Assembly (NCBI GenBank): GCA_025232375.1
Contig: CP060419.1
Location: 2,417,001-2,481,000 of the forward strand
Direction: 5' to 3'
Source of the DNA: Pseudoxanthomonas sp. NC8
GTDB taxonomy: Bacteria; Pseudomonadota; Gammaproteobacteria; Xanthomonadales; Xanthomonadaceae
DNA: 64,000 bases
Shown: positions 20,730 through 30,516 of the stretch, one piece after another
How the letters are laid out: each line of letters opens with the position of its first letter
Position numbering within the stretch: the stretch's first letter is position 1
The notes under the pieces: model-generated
Seen by the model: only the letters and a program-made list of their open reading frames with translations
The model's database searches: none
Told to the model about the DNA's origin: nothing
Made by a program: the position numbers and the translations under genes

Positions 20730-21181
20730 ATGCAGATGCAACATAAGACGGCGTCACCCAACAGAACCTGGTGGGCACGCTGAAGAACAGCGAATCCTTC
20801 TCCACCTTCATCAATGCGATCGACAAGGCGGGATTGACGTCCTCGCTCGACGGCGCCGGGCAATACACGTTGTTCGCACCGACGGACGAAGCGTTCTCGG
20901 CCCTGCCGGCAGGCACGCTCGACCGGTTGCTCCAGCCCGCCAACAAGGACGAACTGGCATCGCTGGTCAACTACCACCTGGTCAATGGCCGCAAGACCAC
21001 CGCCGATGTCGGCAAGTGGCAGGCAGCACGAACGGTGCAAGGCCAGACCGCGCCGGTCCGGGTCGCCGACGGCAAGCTCAGCATCGGCAGCGCCCGGGTC
21101 ACCCGTCCTGACATCATGGCCAGCAATGGCGTGATCCATGGCATCGACAAGGTCAACATCCCGGATTCCAGACCTCACTGA
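20730..21181 (+). CDS. fasciclin (FAS1) domain protein
   Basis: A single FAS1 domain of about 150 residues. The two conserved boxes are clear: QYTLFAPTDEAFSALP (H1) and PDIMASNGVIHGIDKV (H2), with the central YHLVNGR. Such proteins usually mediate adhesion. From the ATG at 20730 there is no signal peptide, so either this is a cytoplasmic FAS1 protein or the true start has been lost. A frame break at about 20745 (CATAAGAC) separates the start from the domain; the domain itself is open from 20771. It is followed by a strong terminator at 21202, so it is probably a single-gene unit. Confidence 0.8.
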
Positions 21182-21201
21182 GGGAAGGCAAGCAAGCAGC
21201 G

Positions 21202-21225
21202 GCGGCGGGGAGAAATCCCCGCCGC
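21202..21225 (+). terminator. Rho-independent terminator after the fasciclin gene
   Basis: A 10-bp stem (GCGGCGGGGA with its complement) closed by a GAAA tetraloop, 20 bases after the stop codon, followed by TTCCCGTTT. It is one of the best terminator structures in the window. Confidence 0.75.
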
Positions 21226-21675
21226 TTCCCGTTTGGCCTGCAGCCAGCAACGCGGGCGAGGCGTACCCAACGTCGGCAACGGCTCGGCCCGGGCGACACC
21301 GCCCACCCGCAGGTGTTGGCGGACGAACGCAATGAGCCGCAGTGCAGGGCGAAGTGGCACGATGGTTCCGGCCGACCGCAAGCGGCCAGGGATCGAAGAA
21401 GGATCGCAGCGGGCCGGCAACACGCGGCTCGACCTGGACATCTTCGCAGGCGCCAACCCATCAGTTCTGGCCGCACGGACCCGGGCCGGCGCCCGCTCCA
21501 AGTACGCCGGGCCCGTTCCCGCCTGCGTACCCGGCTTCCTCGACACGATCAGCACGTGGATCGCCACGACCAGCGACGGCGCCATAGGCCGGAGGCGCAA
21601 GCCCCGGCGCATACGGACGATACGGGCCCGGGACCGGCATCCTGGCGACGCCTGCGCCCGGCCGGCTGCGATCCC
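21226..21675. other. intergenic region, no gene seen
   Basis: A 450-base stretch between the terminator and the stop of the aldehyde dehydrogenase. Long open frames cross it on both strands, but their composition is Arg/Pro-rich, and none has a ribosome site or recognisable motif. I cannot exclude a degraded or unrecognised small gene. Confidence 0.4.
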
Positions 21676-23178
21676 TCAATCGCCCAGGTTGATCCAGGTC
21701 GCCTTCATTTCGGTGTACTTGTCGAAGGCGTGCAGCGACTTGTCTCGGCCGTTGCCGGACTGCTTGTAGCCACCGAACGGCGCGGTCATGTCGCCGCCGT
21801 CCCAGTAGTTGACCCAGACGCTGCCGGCGCGCAGGCCGCGCGCCATGCGGTGGGCACGCGACAGGTTCGCGGTCCACAATCCGGCGGTAAGGCCGTACTC
21901 GGTGTCGTTGGCGATGCGCAGGGCCTGCGCTTCGTCGTCGAACGGGATCACCGCCAGCACCGGGCCGAAGATCTCCTCGCGCGAGATCGCATGCTCAGGG
22001 CGCACGTCGTCGAACACGGTCGGCTCGACGTAGCAGCCGCCGGCGACCGGCTCCACACGCTGGCCGCCGGGGCGAGCCTTGCGCCTTCGGCCTGCCCCCT
22101 GGCGATGTACTCGAGCACGCGCCGGGTCTGGCCTTCGTCGACCATCGCGCCCATCGGTGCGCCGGGCTCGAGCGGATGGCGCGGCTGCATCTTCCTGCCG
22201 GCCTCGACCACGCGGGCCACGAACTCGTCCTTGATCCCGCGCTCCACCAGCAGGCGCGAGGCGGCGGTGCAGACCTCGCCCTGGTTGTAGAAGATGCCCA
22301 TCGCCGCCGCCTCGGCGGCCTTGTCCAGGTCCGGCGCATCGGCGAACACGACATTCGGACTCTTGCCGCCGCACTCCATGTAGGCGCGTTTCATGTTCGA
22401 CAGGCCGGCGCATTGCAGCAGGCGCTTGCCGACCGCGGTCGAGCCGGTGAACACCAGCCCGTCCACGTCCATGTGCAGCGCAAGCGGTTCGCCGGCCTCC
22501 TTGCCGAAGCCGGGTACGACGTTGAACACGCCGTCGGGGATGCCGGCCTCGGCGACCAGCTCGGTAAGGCGCAGCACGCTCAGCGGTGACTTCTCCGACG
22601 GCTTGAGCACCACCGAATTGCCGCAGGCCAGCGCCGGCGCCAGCTTCCACGCGGCCATCAGCAGCGGGAAATTCCAGGGGAACAATGGCGCCGACCACGC
22701 CCAGCGGCTCGCGGGTGATAAGGCCCAGCTCGTCGTTGCCGGTCGGCGCCACCTCGCCATAGACCTTGTCCAGCGCTTCGGCGGTCCAGCTGAAGCAGCG
22801 GATCGTGGCGGCAAGGTCGACGTTGCGCGCGTCGTCGATGGGCTTGCCCATGTCCAGCGATTCCAGCAGCGCCAGTTCGTCGGCGTGCCGTTCGATCAGC
22901 GCGACCAGCGCCTGCAGGGTCTTCTTGCGCTTCACCGGCCGCGCCTGCGACCAGCCGCCGGCCTCGAAGCTGCGCCGCGCCGCACGCACCGCGCGGTCGA
23001 TATCGGCCTGTCCGCCACGGGCGACCTGGCCCAGCACGCGGCCGTCGATGGGACTGGTGCAGTCGAAGGTGGCGCCGTCGGCGGCATCAACGTACCGGCC
23101 GTCGATGAAGGCCTGCGTGCGCAGGCGCAGGCCGTCGGCCATGGCCTGCCAGTCGGACTGGGTGCGGGGAGCGTTCAT
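21676..23178 (-). CDS. aldehyde dehydrogenase, PuuC/KauB type
   Basis: NAD(P)-dependent oxidation of amino-aldehydes to amino acids, about 500 residues. The N-terminus FIDGRYVDAADGATFDCTSP, the catalytic asparagine region (PWNFPLLMAAWK), the glutamate in MECGGKSPNVVFADA and the nucleophile in FYNQGEVCTAASRLLVE are all present, as is the closing PFGGYKQSGNGRDKSLHAF. The last motif is typical of the gamma-glutamyl-aminobutyraldehyde/aminobutyraldehyde branch. Frame breaks lie near 22678 and 22075. It is the last gene of a minus-strand unit headed by a PuuR-type regulator; the divergent genes suggest that its substrate is a polyamine-derived aldehyde such as 3-aminopropanal. Confidence 0.88.
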   Translation of the reverse strand: MNAPRTQSDWQAMADGLRLRTQAFIDGRYVDAADGATFDCTSPIDGRVLGQVARGGQADIDRAVRAARRSFEAGGWSQARPVKRKKTLQALVALIERHADELALLESLDMGKPIDDARNVDLAATIRCFSWTAEALDKVYGEVAPTGNDELGLITREPLGVVGAIVPLEFPAADGRVEAGAGAGLRQFGGAQAVGEVTAERAAPYRAGRRGRHPRRRVQRRTRLRQGGRRTACAAHGRGRAGVHRLDRGRQAPAAMRRPVEHETRLHGVRRQESECRVRRCAGPGQGRRGGGDGHLLQPGRGLHRRLAPAGGARDQGRVRGPRGRGRQEDAAAPSARARRTDGRDGRRRPDPARARVHRQGAGRRRKARPGGQRVEPVAGGCYVEPTVFDDVRPEHAISREEIFGPVLAVIPFDDEAQALRIANDTEYGLTAGLWTANLSRAHRMARGLRAGSVWVNYWDGGDMTAPFGGYKQSGNGRDKSLHAFDKYTEMKATWINLGD

Positions 23179-23235
23179 GCGTTCACCTCGGGTGGTTCGG
23201 CGGGAGCGCGCGCGATGCGCGGTCGCCCGTGACAG

Positions 23236-23574
23236 TCAGAGTTCTTCGAGGCCGTCGCGTGCGGCGGGCAGCCGCAGGCGCCAGATGCCCAGCGCCAGCA
23301 CCGGCAGCCCGATCCACAGCAGCAGTGGCTTCCAGCCGGAAAGCGTCGCCATCTGCTCCCAGGAGCGCAGGCCCACGATGACGGCAAGCGGCGCGGACAC
23401 CAGCATCGCGACAATGGCCAGGGCGAGTGCGCGCCGGTTGCGCCACACCATCGCTTCGTGCCGCCAGCGCCGCCGCAGCCGCTCGCTGCGCGTCGCCTGT
23501 TGCCGTTGGCGGCCCTGCTCCAGCAGCGCATCGGCCACGGCTTCGGCCTGCTCGCGATCCATCTTCGTCTCCAT
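23236..23574 (-). CDS. small two-helix membrane protein
   Basis: About 108-112 residues, intact. A charged, probably helical N-terminus (REQAEAVADALLEQGRQRQ, then an Arg-rich stretch) is followed by two TM helices (ALALAIVAMLVSAPLAVIVG and KPLLLWIGLPVLALGIW). Two starts are possible; the second, MDREQAEA at 23562, has GGAG eight bases upstream and is preferred over 23574. It sits directly after the regulator gene (one-base gap) and before the aldehyde dehydrogenase, so it is likely co-transcribed. I do not recognise a family. Confidence 0.65.
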   Translation of the reverse strand: METKMDREQAEAVADALLEQGRQRQQATRSERLRRRWRHEAMVWRNRRALALAIVAMLVSAPLAVIVGLRSWEQMATLSGWKPLLLWIGLPVLALGIWRLRLPAARDGLEEL

Positions 23575-23575
23575 T

Positions 23576-24125
23576 TCAGAATGTCGCCGGGGTATTCGCG
23601 CTGACGATCACCGCGTCCTCGTTGCCGACGTTGCGGAAGCGGTGCGGGACCTTGCTCTCGAAGTAGTAGGCCTCGCCGGGGCCGAGCACGCGCACCTGGC
23701 TGCCGACGGTGACCTCGACCCGGCCGGCGATGATCACCCCGCCCTCCTCGCCCTCGTGCTCGATCATCGCCTCGCCGGTGTCGCTTCCCGGCGGCATCAC
23801 TTCGCGCAGGATGCACATCTGCCGTTGCGGGCGGTGCTGGCCGACCAGGTAGTAGTGGATGTCGTTGTTGCCCACGTCGGGCAGCTCGTCGGCCGCGTAG
23901 AACGGCTGTTCCGGCGGGCCCGGGTCCATATCTCAGGGTGAAGAAGTCGGCCAGCGAGATCGGGATGCCGTCGAGCACCTTCTTCAGCGAGCTGACCGAC
24001 GGGCTGACCTTGTTCTGCTCGATCAGCGAGATGGTGCTGTTGGTGACGCCCACGCGCCGGGCCAGCTCGCGCTGGCTGAGGTTGCGGGCGGTGCGTACCC
24101 GCTGCAGGCGTGCGCCGATGTCCAT
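23576..24125 (-). CDS. XRE-cupin transcriptional regulator, PuuR type
   Basis: About 183 residues. The N-terminal helix-turn-helix reads LSQRELARRVGVTNSTISLI, followed by EQNKVSPSVSSLKKVLDGIP; the C-terminal cupin reads GRVEVTVGSQVRVLGPGEAY and FESKVPHRFRNVGNEDAVIV. This architecture is that of PuuR, the putrescine-responsive repressor. The start at 24125 (MDIGARLQRVRTARN) matches the family; an extension to 24164 is possible. A frame break at about 23932 lies in the linker. It heads the minus-strand unit and faces the aminotransferase operon across an A/T-rich operator-like region. Confidence 0.87.
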
Positions 24126-24206
24126 TCCGTCTTTCGGCTCCGATCTGGTAAGGTCCGGCGGCATGCCGGCGTGTTGCGGGATACTTTACATGCCACCCCG
24201 TCCGGG

Positions 24207-24250
24207 TCAATTTTTGGCGTAGACTCGGCCCGAGCGTTGAATTTTTAAAA
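24207..24250. promoter_or_regulatory. A/T-rich operator-like repeats between the divergent catabolic units
   Basis: Two similar A/T-rich elements, TCAATTTTTGG (from 24207) and TTGAATTTTTAAAA (24237-24250), stand out in very GC-rich DNA. Their shared AATTTTT core is offset by 31 bp, close to three helical turns. They lie between the regulator gene and the aminotransferase gene, the expected place for a PuuR-type operator. Confidence 0.5.
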
Positions 24251-24310
24251 CGGCAATGCCCCGGCGGCCCCGTGCCGTTCCGGCTGGACCCGCCTATGGA
24301 AGCGCCCCCG

Positions 24311-25682
24311 ATGAGCCAAGACGACACCCCCTCCGCGCCGCCCCGGCCGACCACTACGCCGCCCAGAACCTGTCCGCGCCGGCGGCGATGGACGCGTTCT
24401 GGATGCCGTTCACCGCCAACCGACAGTTCCGGCAGAGTCCGCGCCTGCTCGCCTCGGCCGAGGGCATGTACTACCGCGACGTCGAGGGCCGGCCGATCCT
24501 CGACGGCACCGCCGGCCTGTGGTGCTGCAACGCCGGCCACGCGCGGCCGCGGATCGTGGAGGCAGTGGCCCGCCAGGTCGCCACGCTCGACTTCGCGCCG
24601 AACTTCCAGATGGGTTCGCCGCTGCCGTTCGTGCTGGCCGAGCGGCTGAAGGCGATCGCACCGCGGCCGCTGGACCACGTGTTCTATACCAACTCCGGCT
24701 CCGAGGCGGTGGACAGCGCGCTGAAGATCGCGCTGGCCTACCACCGCGCCCGCGGCGAGGGCCAGCGGGTACGCCTGATCGGCCGCGAGAAGGCCTACCA
24801 CGGGGTCAGCTTCGGCGGCATCTCGGTCGGCGGCCTGCCCAACAACCGCAAGTGGTTCGGCGCCGGCCTGCCGGGCGTGGACCACCTGCGCCACACCCTG
24901 GACATCGGCCGCAACGCGTTCTCGCGCGGCCTGCCGCAGCACGGTGTCGAGCTTGCCGATGACCTGGAAGCGGCTGGTCCAGCTGCATGACGCCAGCACG
25001 ATCGCCGCGGTGATCGTCGAGCCGATCTCCGGTTCGGCCGGCGTGCTCCTGCCGCCGCCGGGCTACCTGCAGCGGCTGCGCGAGATCTGCGACCGGCACG
25101 GCATCCTGCTGGTGTTCGACGAGGTGATCACCGGCTTCGGCCGCGTCGGCGAGCCGTTCGCGGCGCAGCGCTTCGGCGTCACCCCGGACATGATCACCGT
25201 GGCCAAGGGCATCACCTCCGGCTGCGTGCCGATGGGCGCGGTACTGGTCTCCGAGGCGATCCACGAGGCCTTCACCCACGGCCCGGACAACGCCATCGAC
25301 CTGTTCCACGGCTATACCTACAGCGGCCACCCGCTGGCCTGCGCCGCCGCGCTGGCCACGCTGGACACCTACGCCGAGGAGGGCCTGCTGACCCGCGCCC
25401 GCGAGCTGGAGCAGTACTGGGAAGACGGGCTGCACGCCTTGCGCGACCGGCCGAACGTGATCGACATCCGCAACTTCGGCCTTGGTCGGCGCGATCGAGC
25501 TGGCCCCGCAAGCGGGCAAGCCCGGCGCGCGTGGCTACCAGGTGCTGGAACGCGCGTTCCGCAAGGGCCTGCTGGTGCGCACCACCGGCGACACCGTGGC
25601 GCTGTCGCCGCCGCTGATCGCCGAGCGACAGCACATCGACGACATCTTCTCCATGCTCGGCGAGGTCCTGACGGGCCTGTAG
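24311..25682 (+). CDS. bauA: class III omega-aminotransferase, beta-alanine:pyruvate type
   Basis: PLP enzyme moving the amino group of an omega-amino acid to pyruvate, about 457 residues. The N-terminal AMDAFWMPFTANRQFRQSP and LDGTAGLWCCNAGHARP are characteristic of the omega-APT (BauA) branch. YTNSGSEAVDSALKIAL and REKAYHGVSFGGISVGG are PLP-phosphate motifs, VFDEVITGFGRVGEPFAAQR contains the PLP-binding aspartate, and TVAKGITSGCVPMGAV contains the Schiff-base lysine. Frame breaks lie near 24350, 24963 and 25482 (CCTTGGTC for CCTGGTC). The start at 24311 (MSQDDT) follows GGAAG. It is the first gene of a three-gene operon with ald and an mmsA-type gene. Substrate by context is beta-alanine; GABA remains possible. 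Confidence 0.88.
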
Positions 25683-25727
25683 CGCCGGGTTTCCCCCGCC
25701 GCAGTCATCCAACCACGGAGCCAGACC

Positions 25728-26851
25728 ATGCTGATCGGCGTTCCCCGGGAGATCAAGAACCACGAATACCGCGTCGGCCTGACTCCGGCGGGGGCACGCG
25801 AGCTGTCCTCCCGCGGCCCACCAGGTGCTGGTCGAGCGCGATGCCGGCGCCGGCATCGGCCGCGGCCAACGATGCCTACGAAGCGGCTGGCGCGCTGATC
25901 GTCGACACGGCCGCCGAGGTCTACGGACGCGCCGACATGGCCATCAAGGTCAAGGAGCCGCAACCGGCCGAGTGCGCGATGCTGCGCCCCGGCCAAGGTG
26001 CTGTACGCCTACCTGCACCTGGCCCCGGACCCGGAGCAGACCGCCGCGCTGCTGGCCTCCGGCTGCACCGCGATCGCCTACGAGACCGTCACCGACGACC
26101 GCGGCGGCCTGCCGCTGCTGGCGCCGATGAGCGAAGTCGCCGGCCGCATGTCGATCCAGGCCGGCGCGCACGCGCTGGAGAAGGCCCTGGGGCGGCTCGG
26201 GCATCCTGCTCGGCGGCGTGCCCGGGGTGAAGCCGGCCGAGGTGATGGTCATCGGCGGCGGCACCGTCGGCCTCAACGCGGCGCGCATGGCAATGGGCCT
26301 GGGCGCGCACGTCACCATCCTCGACCGTTCGCTGGAGCGGCTGAAGTACATCGACGAGCTCTACGGCGACCGCCTGACCACGATCTACTCCACCCGCGAC
26401 GCGATCGAGGAGCGCCTGCCCTACACCGACCCGGTGGTCGGCGCGGTGCTGATCCCCGGCGCGGCCGCGCCCAAGCTGCTCGTGCGCGAGCACCTGAAAC
26501 ACCTGCGGCCCGGCTCGGTGCTGGTGGACGTGGCCATCGACCAGGGCGGCTGCTTCGAGACCAGCCGGCCGACCACGCACTAAGGAGCCGACCTACGAGG
26601 TCGACGGGATCATCCACTACTGCGTGGCCAACATGCCCGGCGGCGTGGCCCGCACCTCCACCTTCGCCCTGACCAACGCCACCCTGCCGCACGCGCTGGC
26701 GCTGGCCGACAGCGGCGCGGTGCAGGCGCTGCTGGACGACGTGAACCTGCGCAACGGCCTGAACGTGCACGCGGGCAAGCTGACCTACCGCGCGGTGGCC
26801 GATGCGCTGCGCCTGCCGTACACGCCGGCGAACGAGGCGTTGGCGTCGTAG
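25728..26851 (+). CDS. ald: alanine dehydrogenase
   Basis: NAD-dependent interconversion of L-alanine with pyruvate and ammonia, about 374 residues. The start [20 protein letters not shown] contains the family signature, with the catalytic lysine later in [12 protein letters not shown] and a histidine in [13 protein letters not shown]. The NAD-binding turn is [19 protein letters not shown]. The end reads [18 protein letters not shown]. Frame breaks are numerous, near 25812, 25860, 25990, 26190 and 26580. The ATG at 25728 follows ACGGAG. Placed between the aminotransferase and the MmsA-like gene, it would recycle the alanine formed from pyruvate during transamination. Confidence 0.9.
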
Positions 26852-27100
26852 CCGCCGGCCTGCGGCGACGCGACCGGCCCGGGGCCCGTGGCGCCGTCAT
26901 GGCCGCGCTCGCGCACCCCGCCCGCACGCCGGGCGCCTGCGCAACGCCGCCGCCAGGCGCAGGCCGCGGCGCCGGGTTCGCAGCCGCCGGCTTATCCGGC
27001 GCGGCGACGCGGCCAGCGCGGGCGACGACGTGGTGCTGTCGATGGCGTCGCACCCGCCGCATGGCCGGCCCCGCAAGAAACGCGTAGAGGAGACATGGCC

Positions 27101-28622
27101 ATGACCCGACAACTCCACCACCACATCGGTGGCCGCCAACAGACCGGTGCCGGCGATCGCCACGGCGAGGTGTTCGAGCCGGCCAGCGGCCAGGTCGCCG
27201 CGCACGTGCCGCTGGCTGACGCCGGTAAGGTGTGCGCGCGGCGGTCGATGCGGCGCAGGCCGCGTTCCCCGCGTGGGCGGCGACGACGCCGTTGCAGCGG
27301 GCGCGGGTGATGTTCCGCCTGCGCGCGCTGATCGAGCGTGACGCCGACGCGCTGGCGCGCACGATCACCGCCGAGCACGGCAAGACCCTGTCCGACGCGC
27401 GCGGCGAAGTCACCCGAGGGCTGGAGGTGGTCGAGTTCGCCGCCGGCATTCCGCACCTGCTCAAGGGCGAGTACTCGGCCGAGGTCGGGCGCGGCGTGGA
27501 CAGCTGGAGCGAACGCGCGCCGCTGGGCGTGGTCGCCGGCATCACACCGTTCAACTTCCCGGTGATGGTCCCGCTGTGGATGGCGCCGGTGGCGCTGGCC
27601 TGCGGCAACAGCTTCGTGCTCAAGCCCTCCGAGAAGGTGCCGTCGGCGGCGCTGCACCCATGGCGGCCCTGCTCGGTGAGGCCGGCCTGCCCGACGGCGT
27701 GTTCAACGTGGTCAACGGCGACCGCGCGGCGGTCGATGCGCTGCTGGACGACGAACGGGTGCAGGCGCTCAGCTTCGTCGGCTCCACGCCGGTGGCGAAG
27801 TACCTGTACCAGCGCGGCAGCGCGGCCGGCAAGCGCGTGCAGGCGCTGGGCGGGGCCAAGAACCATGCGGTGGTGCTGGCCGATGCCGACGTCGGCATGA
27901 CGGCCGACGCGCTGCTCGGCGCCGGCTACGGCTCGGCCGGCGAGCGTTGCATGGCGATCTCGGTGGCCGTGTGCGTGGGCGATGCCACCGCCGATGCGCT
28001 GGTCGCCGCGCTCAGGCAGAAGGTCGAGACGTTGCGCATCGCCCCGGGCCTGGATGATCCGGACATGGGCCCGCTGGTGGACGGCGCGCATCGCGAGCGC
28101 GTGCGCGGCTACATCGACCTGGGCGTGGGTGAGGGGGCGCAGCTGGTGGTCGACGGACGCGCCCATGCCTGCGTGCAGCGCGCGGGCTTCTTCCTCGGCG
28201 GCAGCCTGTTCGACCGGGTCACCCCGACCATGCGGATCTACCGCGAGGAAATCTTCGGACCGGTGTTGTGCGTGGTCCGGGTGGCGGACTTCGAAGCGGC
28301 GCTGGCGCTGGTGGATGGACACGAATACGGCAACGGCACCGCCGTGTTCACCCGCAGCGGCGGCGCGGCGCGCGAGTTCGCGCGGCGGGTGCAGGCGGGC
28401 ATGGTCGGGATCAACGTGCCGATCCCGGTGCCGATGGCCTTCCACAGCTTCGGCGGCTGGAAGCGCTCGCTGTTCGGCCCGCTGCACATGCACGGCCCGG
28501 ATGGCGTGCGTTTCTACACCCGCATGAAGACGGTCACCGCGCGCTGGCCCGACGGCGCCACGGGTGCCGCCGCAGGCACCCGCGCCGCGGGCGCCGAATT
28601 CGTGATGCCGACGATGCGCTGA
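27101..28622 (+). CDS. mmsA: CoA-acylating (methyl)malonate-semialdehyde dehydrogenase
   Basis: Converts malonate semialdehyde (or methylmalonate semialdehyde) to acetyl-CoA (or propionyl-CoA) with loss of CO2, about 507 residues. Characteristic are [13 protein letters not shown] at the start, [17 protein letters not shown] ([19 protein letters not shown]), [20 protein letters not shown], the catalytic cysteine in [16 protein letters not shown], and [17 protein letters not shown] near the end. These separate the MmsA/BauC group from ordinary aldehyde dehydrogenases. Frame breaks lie near 27228 and 27655. The ATG at 27101 has AGAGGAG at the right distance, unlike the ATG at 27095. Third gene of the beta-alanine unit; bauC would be an equally fair name. 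Confidence 0.88.
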
Positions 28623-28704
28623 CCCCGGCAACGGGACAGGCGCCGCGATGCCGCCTGCACGCGCCTGCCGCTAGACTGCGGCCAGACCCGCCGCCGGCCC
28701 CAGC

Positions 28705-30003
28705 ATGACCGACGATCCGCGCCGCGCGCAGTTGCGCCGCATGAAGTCCATCGCCCTTAGCCATGCTGCTGGCGATGCTGGCCGGCTTCGTGCTCAGCCA
28801 TGCGATGGGCAACCGCGGCGCGTGGGGCCAGGTGTCGGCGTTCTGCGAAGCGGCCACGGTCGGTGCGCTGGCCGACTGGTTCGCGGTGGTGGCGCTGTTC
28901 CGCCATCCGCTGGGCCTGCCGATCCCGCACACGGCGGTCATTCCGCACAGCAAGGCCCGCATCGCCGACAGCCTTGGCCGCGTTCGTGCGCGACCATTTC
29001 CTCGAACCGCAGACCCTGCTGGCCAAGCTGGAGGTGTTCGACCCGGCGGGGCAGGCTCGGCGAATGGCTGGCGCGGCCGGAGCAGTCGCGCACGCTGGCG
29101 CAGCTGGCCCGCGGCTGGGCGTTGCAGGCGCTGGACCTGCTCGACGAGCGCGCCGTGCGCGAGGCGATCCGGGGCTTCGTGATCGAGCGCCTGCGCAACT
29201 GGAACGCCGCCGCCACCGCCGGCGACGTGCTCGGCCTGCTCACCGCCGACGGTCGCCACCATAAGGCACTGCTGGACGAGGCGCTGAAGCGGCTGGCCGG
29301 CTACCTGGACAACGAGGCGGTCAGGCAGCGCGCCTCCGCGCTGATGGTCAAGCACGCGCGCAAGGAGTGGCCGCGGCTGGTGGGCACGGTGGATTTCGTC
29401 AGGCCGGTGGAGGGCATCGCCGACAGCCTAGCCGACCGGATCGCCCGCGCGCTGCTCGACGAACTCAACGAGATCCTGTCCCGGCCCGAGCATCCGCTGC
29501 GCCGCGACTACGCGGACTGGCTGCAGGACTACGTGGCGCGCCTGCGCACGGACCCGGCGCTGGCGGCGAAGGTCGAGCGGATCAAGCAGGACCTGATCGC
29601 CCATGAAAGCGTGCAGGACTACGTGCGCGGCCTGTGGGACCAGGTCCACGCCAGCCTGCGCCGCGACCTGGAGCGCGAGGACGGCGTGCTCGCCGGCCAC
29701 CTGCAGCAGTCGCTGGCGGGTATAGGTAAGGCGCTGGGCCGCGACCCGGCGCTGCGCGAGGCGATCAACCAGCATGTCCTCGGCGGCGCGGAAAAGCTGG
29801 CGCTGCGCCTGCGCGGCGGGGTGACCGACTACATCGCGCAGACGGTCAAGGGCAGGACGAACGCCACCTTGGTCGAACAGCTGGAACTGAGCGTGGGCCG
29901 CGACCTTCAGTACATCCGCTTCAATGGCACCCTGGTCGGCGGCATGATCGGGCTGGTGCTGCACGCGCTGATCGTGCTGCTGGAGCGCACTCCGGCCAGC
30001 TAG
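28705..30003 (+). CDS. DUF445 family membrane protein
   Basis: About 433 residues. The N-terminus holds a membrane helix (LLAMLAGFVLSHAMG) followed by the family signature GALADWFAVVALFRHPLGLP and PHTAVIPHSKARIADSLG. A long helical middle part rich in Arg/Leu/Glu follows, and a C-terminal helix (GGMIGLVLHALIVLLE) closes the protein next to the signature RFNGTLVGG. DUF445 (YjiN-like) proteins are inner-membrane proteins of unknown function. Breaks lie near 28758 (CCTTAGCC for CCTGGCC), 28976 and 29050; beyond these the frame is clean. Confidence 0.85.
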   Translation: MTDDPRRAQLRRMKSIALSHAAGDAGRLRAQPCDGQPRRVGPGVGVLRSGHGRCAGRLVRGGGAVPPSAGPADPAHGGHSAQQGPHRRQPWPRSCATISSNRRPCWPSWRCSTRRGRLGEWLARPEQSRTLAQLARGWALQALDLLDERAVREAIRGFVIERLRNWNAAATAGDVLGLLTADGRHHKALLDEALKRLAGYLDNEAVRQRASALMVKHARKEWPRLVGTVDFVRPVEGIADSLADRIARALLDELNEILSRPEHPLRRDYADWLQDYVARLRTDPALAAKVERIKQDLIAHESVQDYVRGLWDQVHASLRRDLEREDGVLAGHLQQSLAGIGKALGRDPALREAINQHVLGGAEKLALRLRGGVTDYIAQTVKGRTNATLVEQLELSVGRDLQYIRFNGTLVGGMIGLVLHALIVLLERTPAS

Positions 30004-30105
30004 CGCGTGCGGCGACGCAGCATCGATCGTGCTCAAGGCCCTCCCGGCGCGGCCGCTATGCCCTACAGGGGACCCATGTGCCCGCCATCGACAGGGGAGA
30101 ACGAG

Positions 30106-30478
30106 ATGACCGCACGACCGACTGTGCTGCTTTGCGACGATTCACGCGCGCTGCGCATGCTGGCCGCCGGCCAGCTCGAGGAGGCCGGCCAGGGGTGGCC
30201 GGCGAGGCCGGCAACGGCCTGGACGCCTTCGCCCAGTACCATAAGACTGAAGCCCGACCTTATGGTCCTGCTCGACCTTGGTCATGCCCGAATGCGACGG
30301 CCGCTGGGGGCTGGCCCGTATCCTCGAGGCCGACCCGAAGGCGCGCGTGGTGATCCTCAGCTCGCTCGGCGCGCAGAGCGACATCGAGGAATGCCTGCGC
30401 CTGGGCGCCCTCTCCTACCTGCAGAAGCCCATCGACCCCGAGGCGATGGAGCGCGTGCTGCGCGACGCGCTCGCCTGA
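30106..30478 (+). CDS. stand-alone CheY-like response regulator receiver
   Basis: About 124 residues, a single receiver domain without an output domain. The acidic pair sits in VLLCDDSRALRMLA, the phospho-acceptor Asp in LMVLLDLVMPECDGR, the switch Ser in RVVILSSLGAQSDIEECL and the Lys in LSYLQKPIDPEAMERVL. The ATG at 30106 follows AGGGGAG. Frame breaks lie near 30192, 30245 and 30283 (CCTTGGTC for CCTGGTC). A CheX-like phosphatase gene begins 38 bases downstream on the same strand, so the two are likely substrate and phosphatase. No kinase is adjacent. Confidence 0.85.
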
Positions 30479-30516
30479 ACCACGGGTACCATCCGGACAA
30501 CGCAAGGGGCACATCG

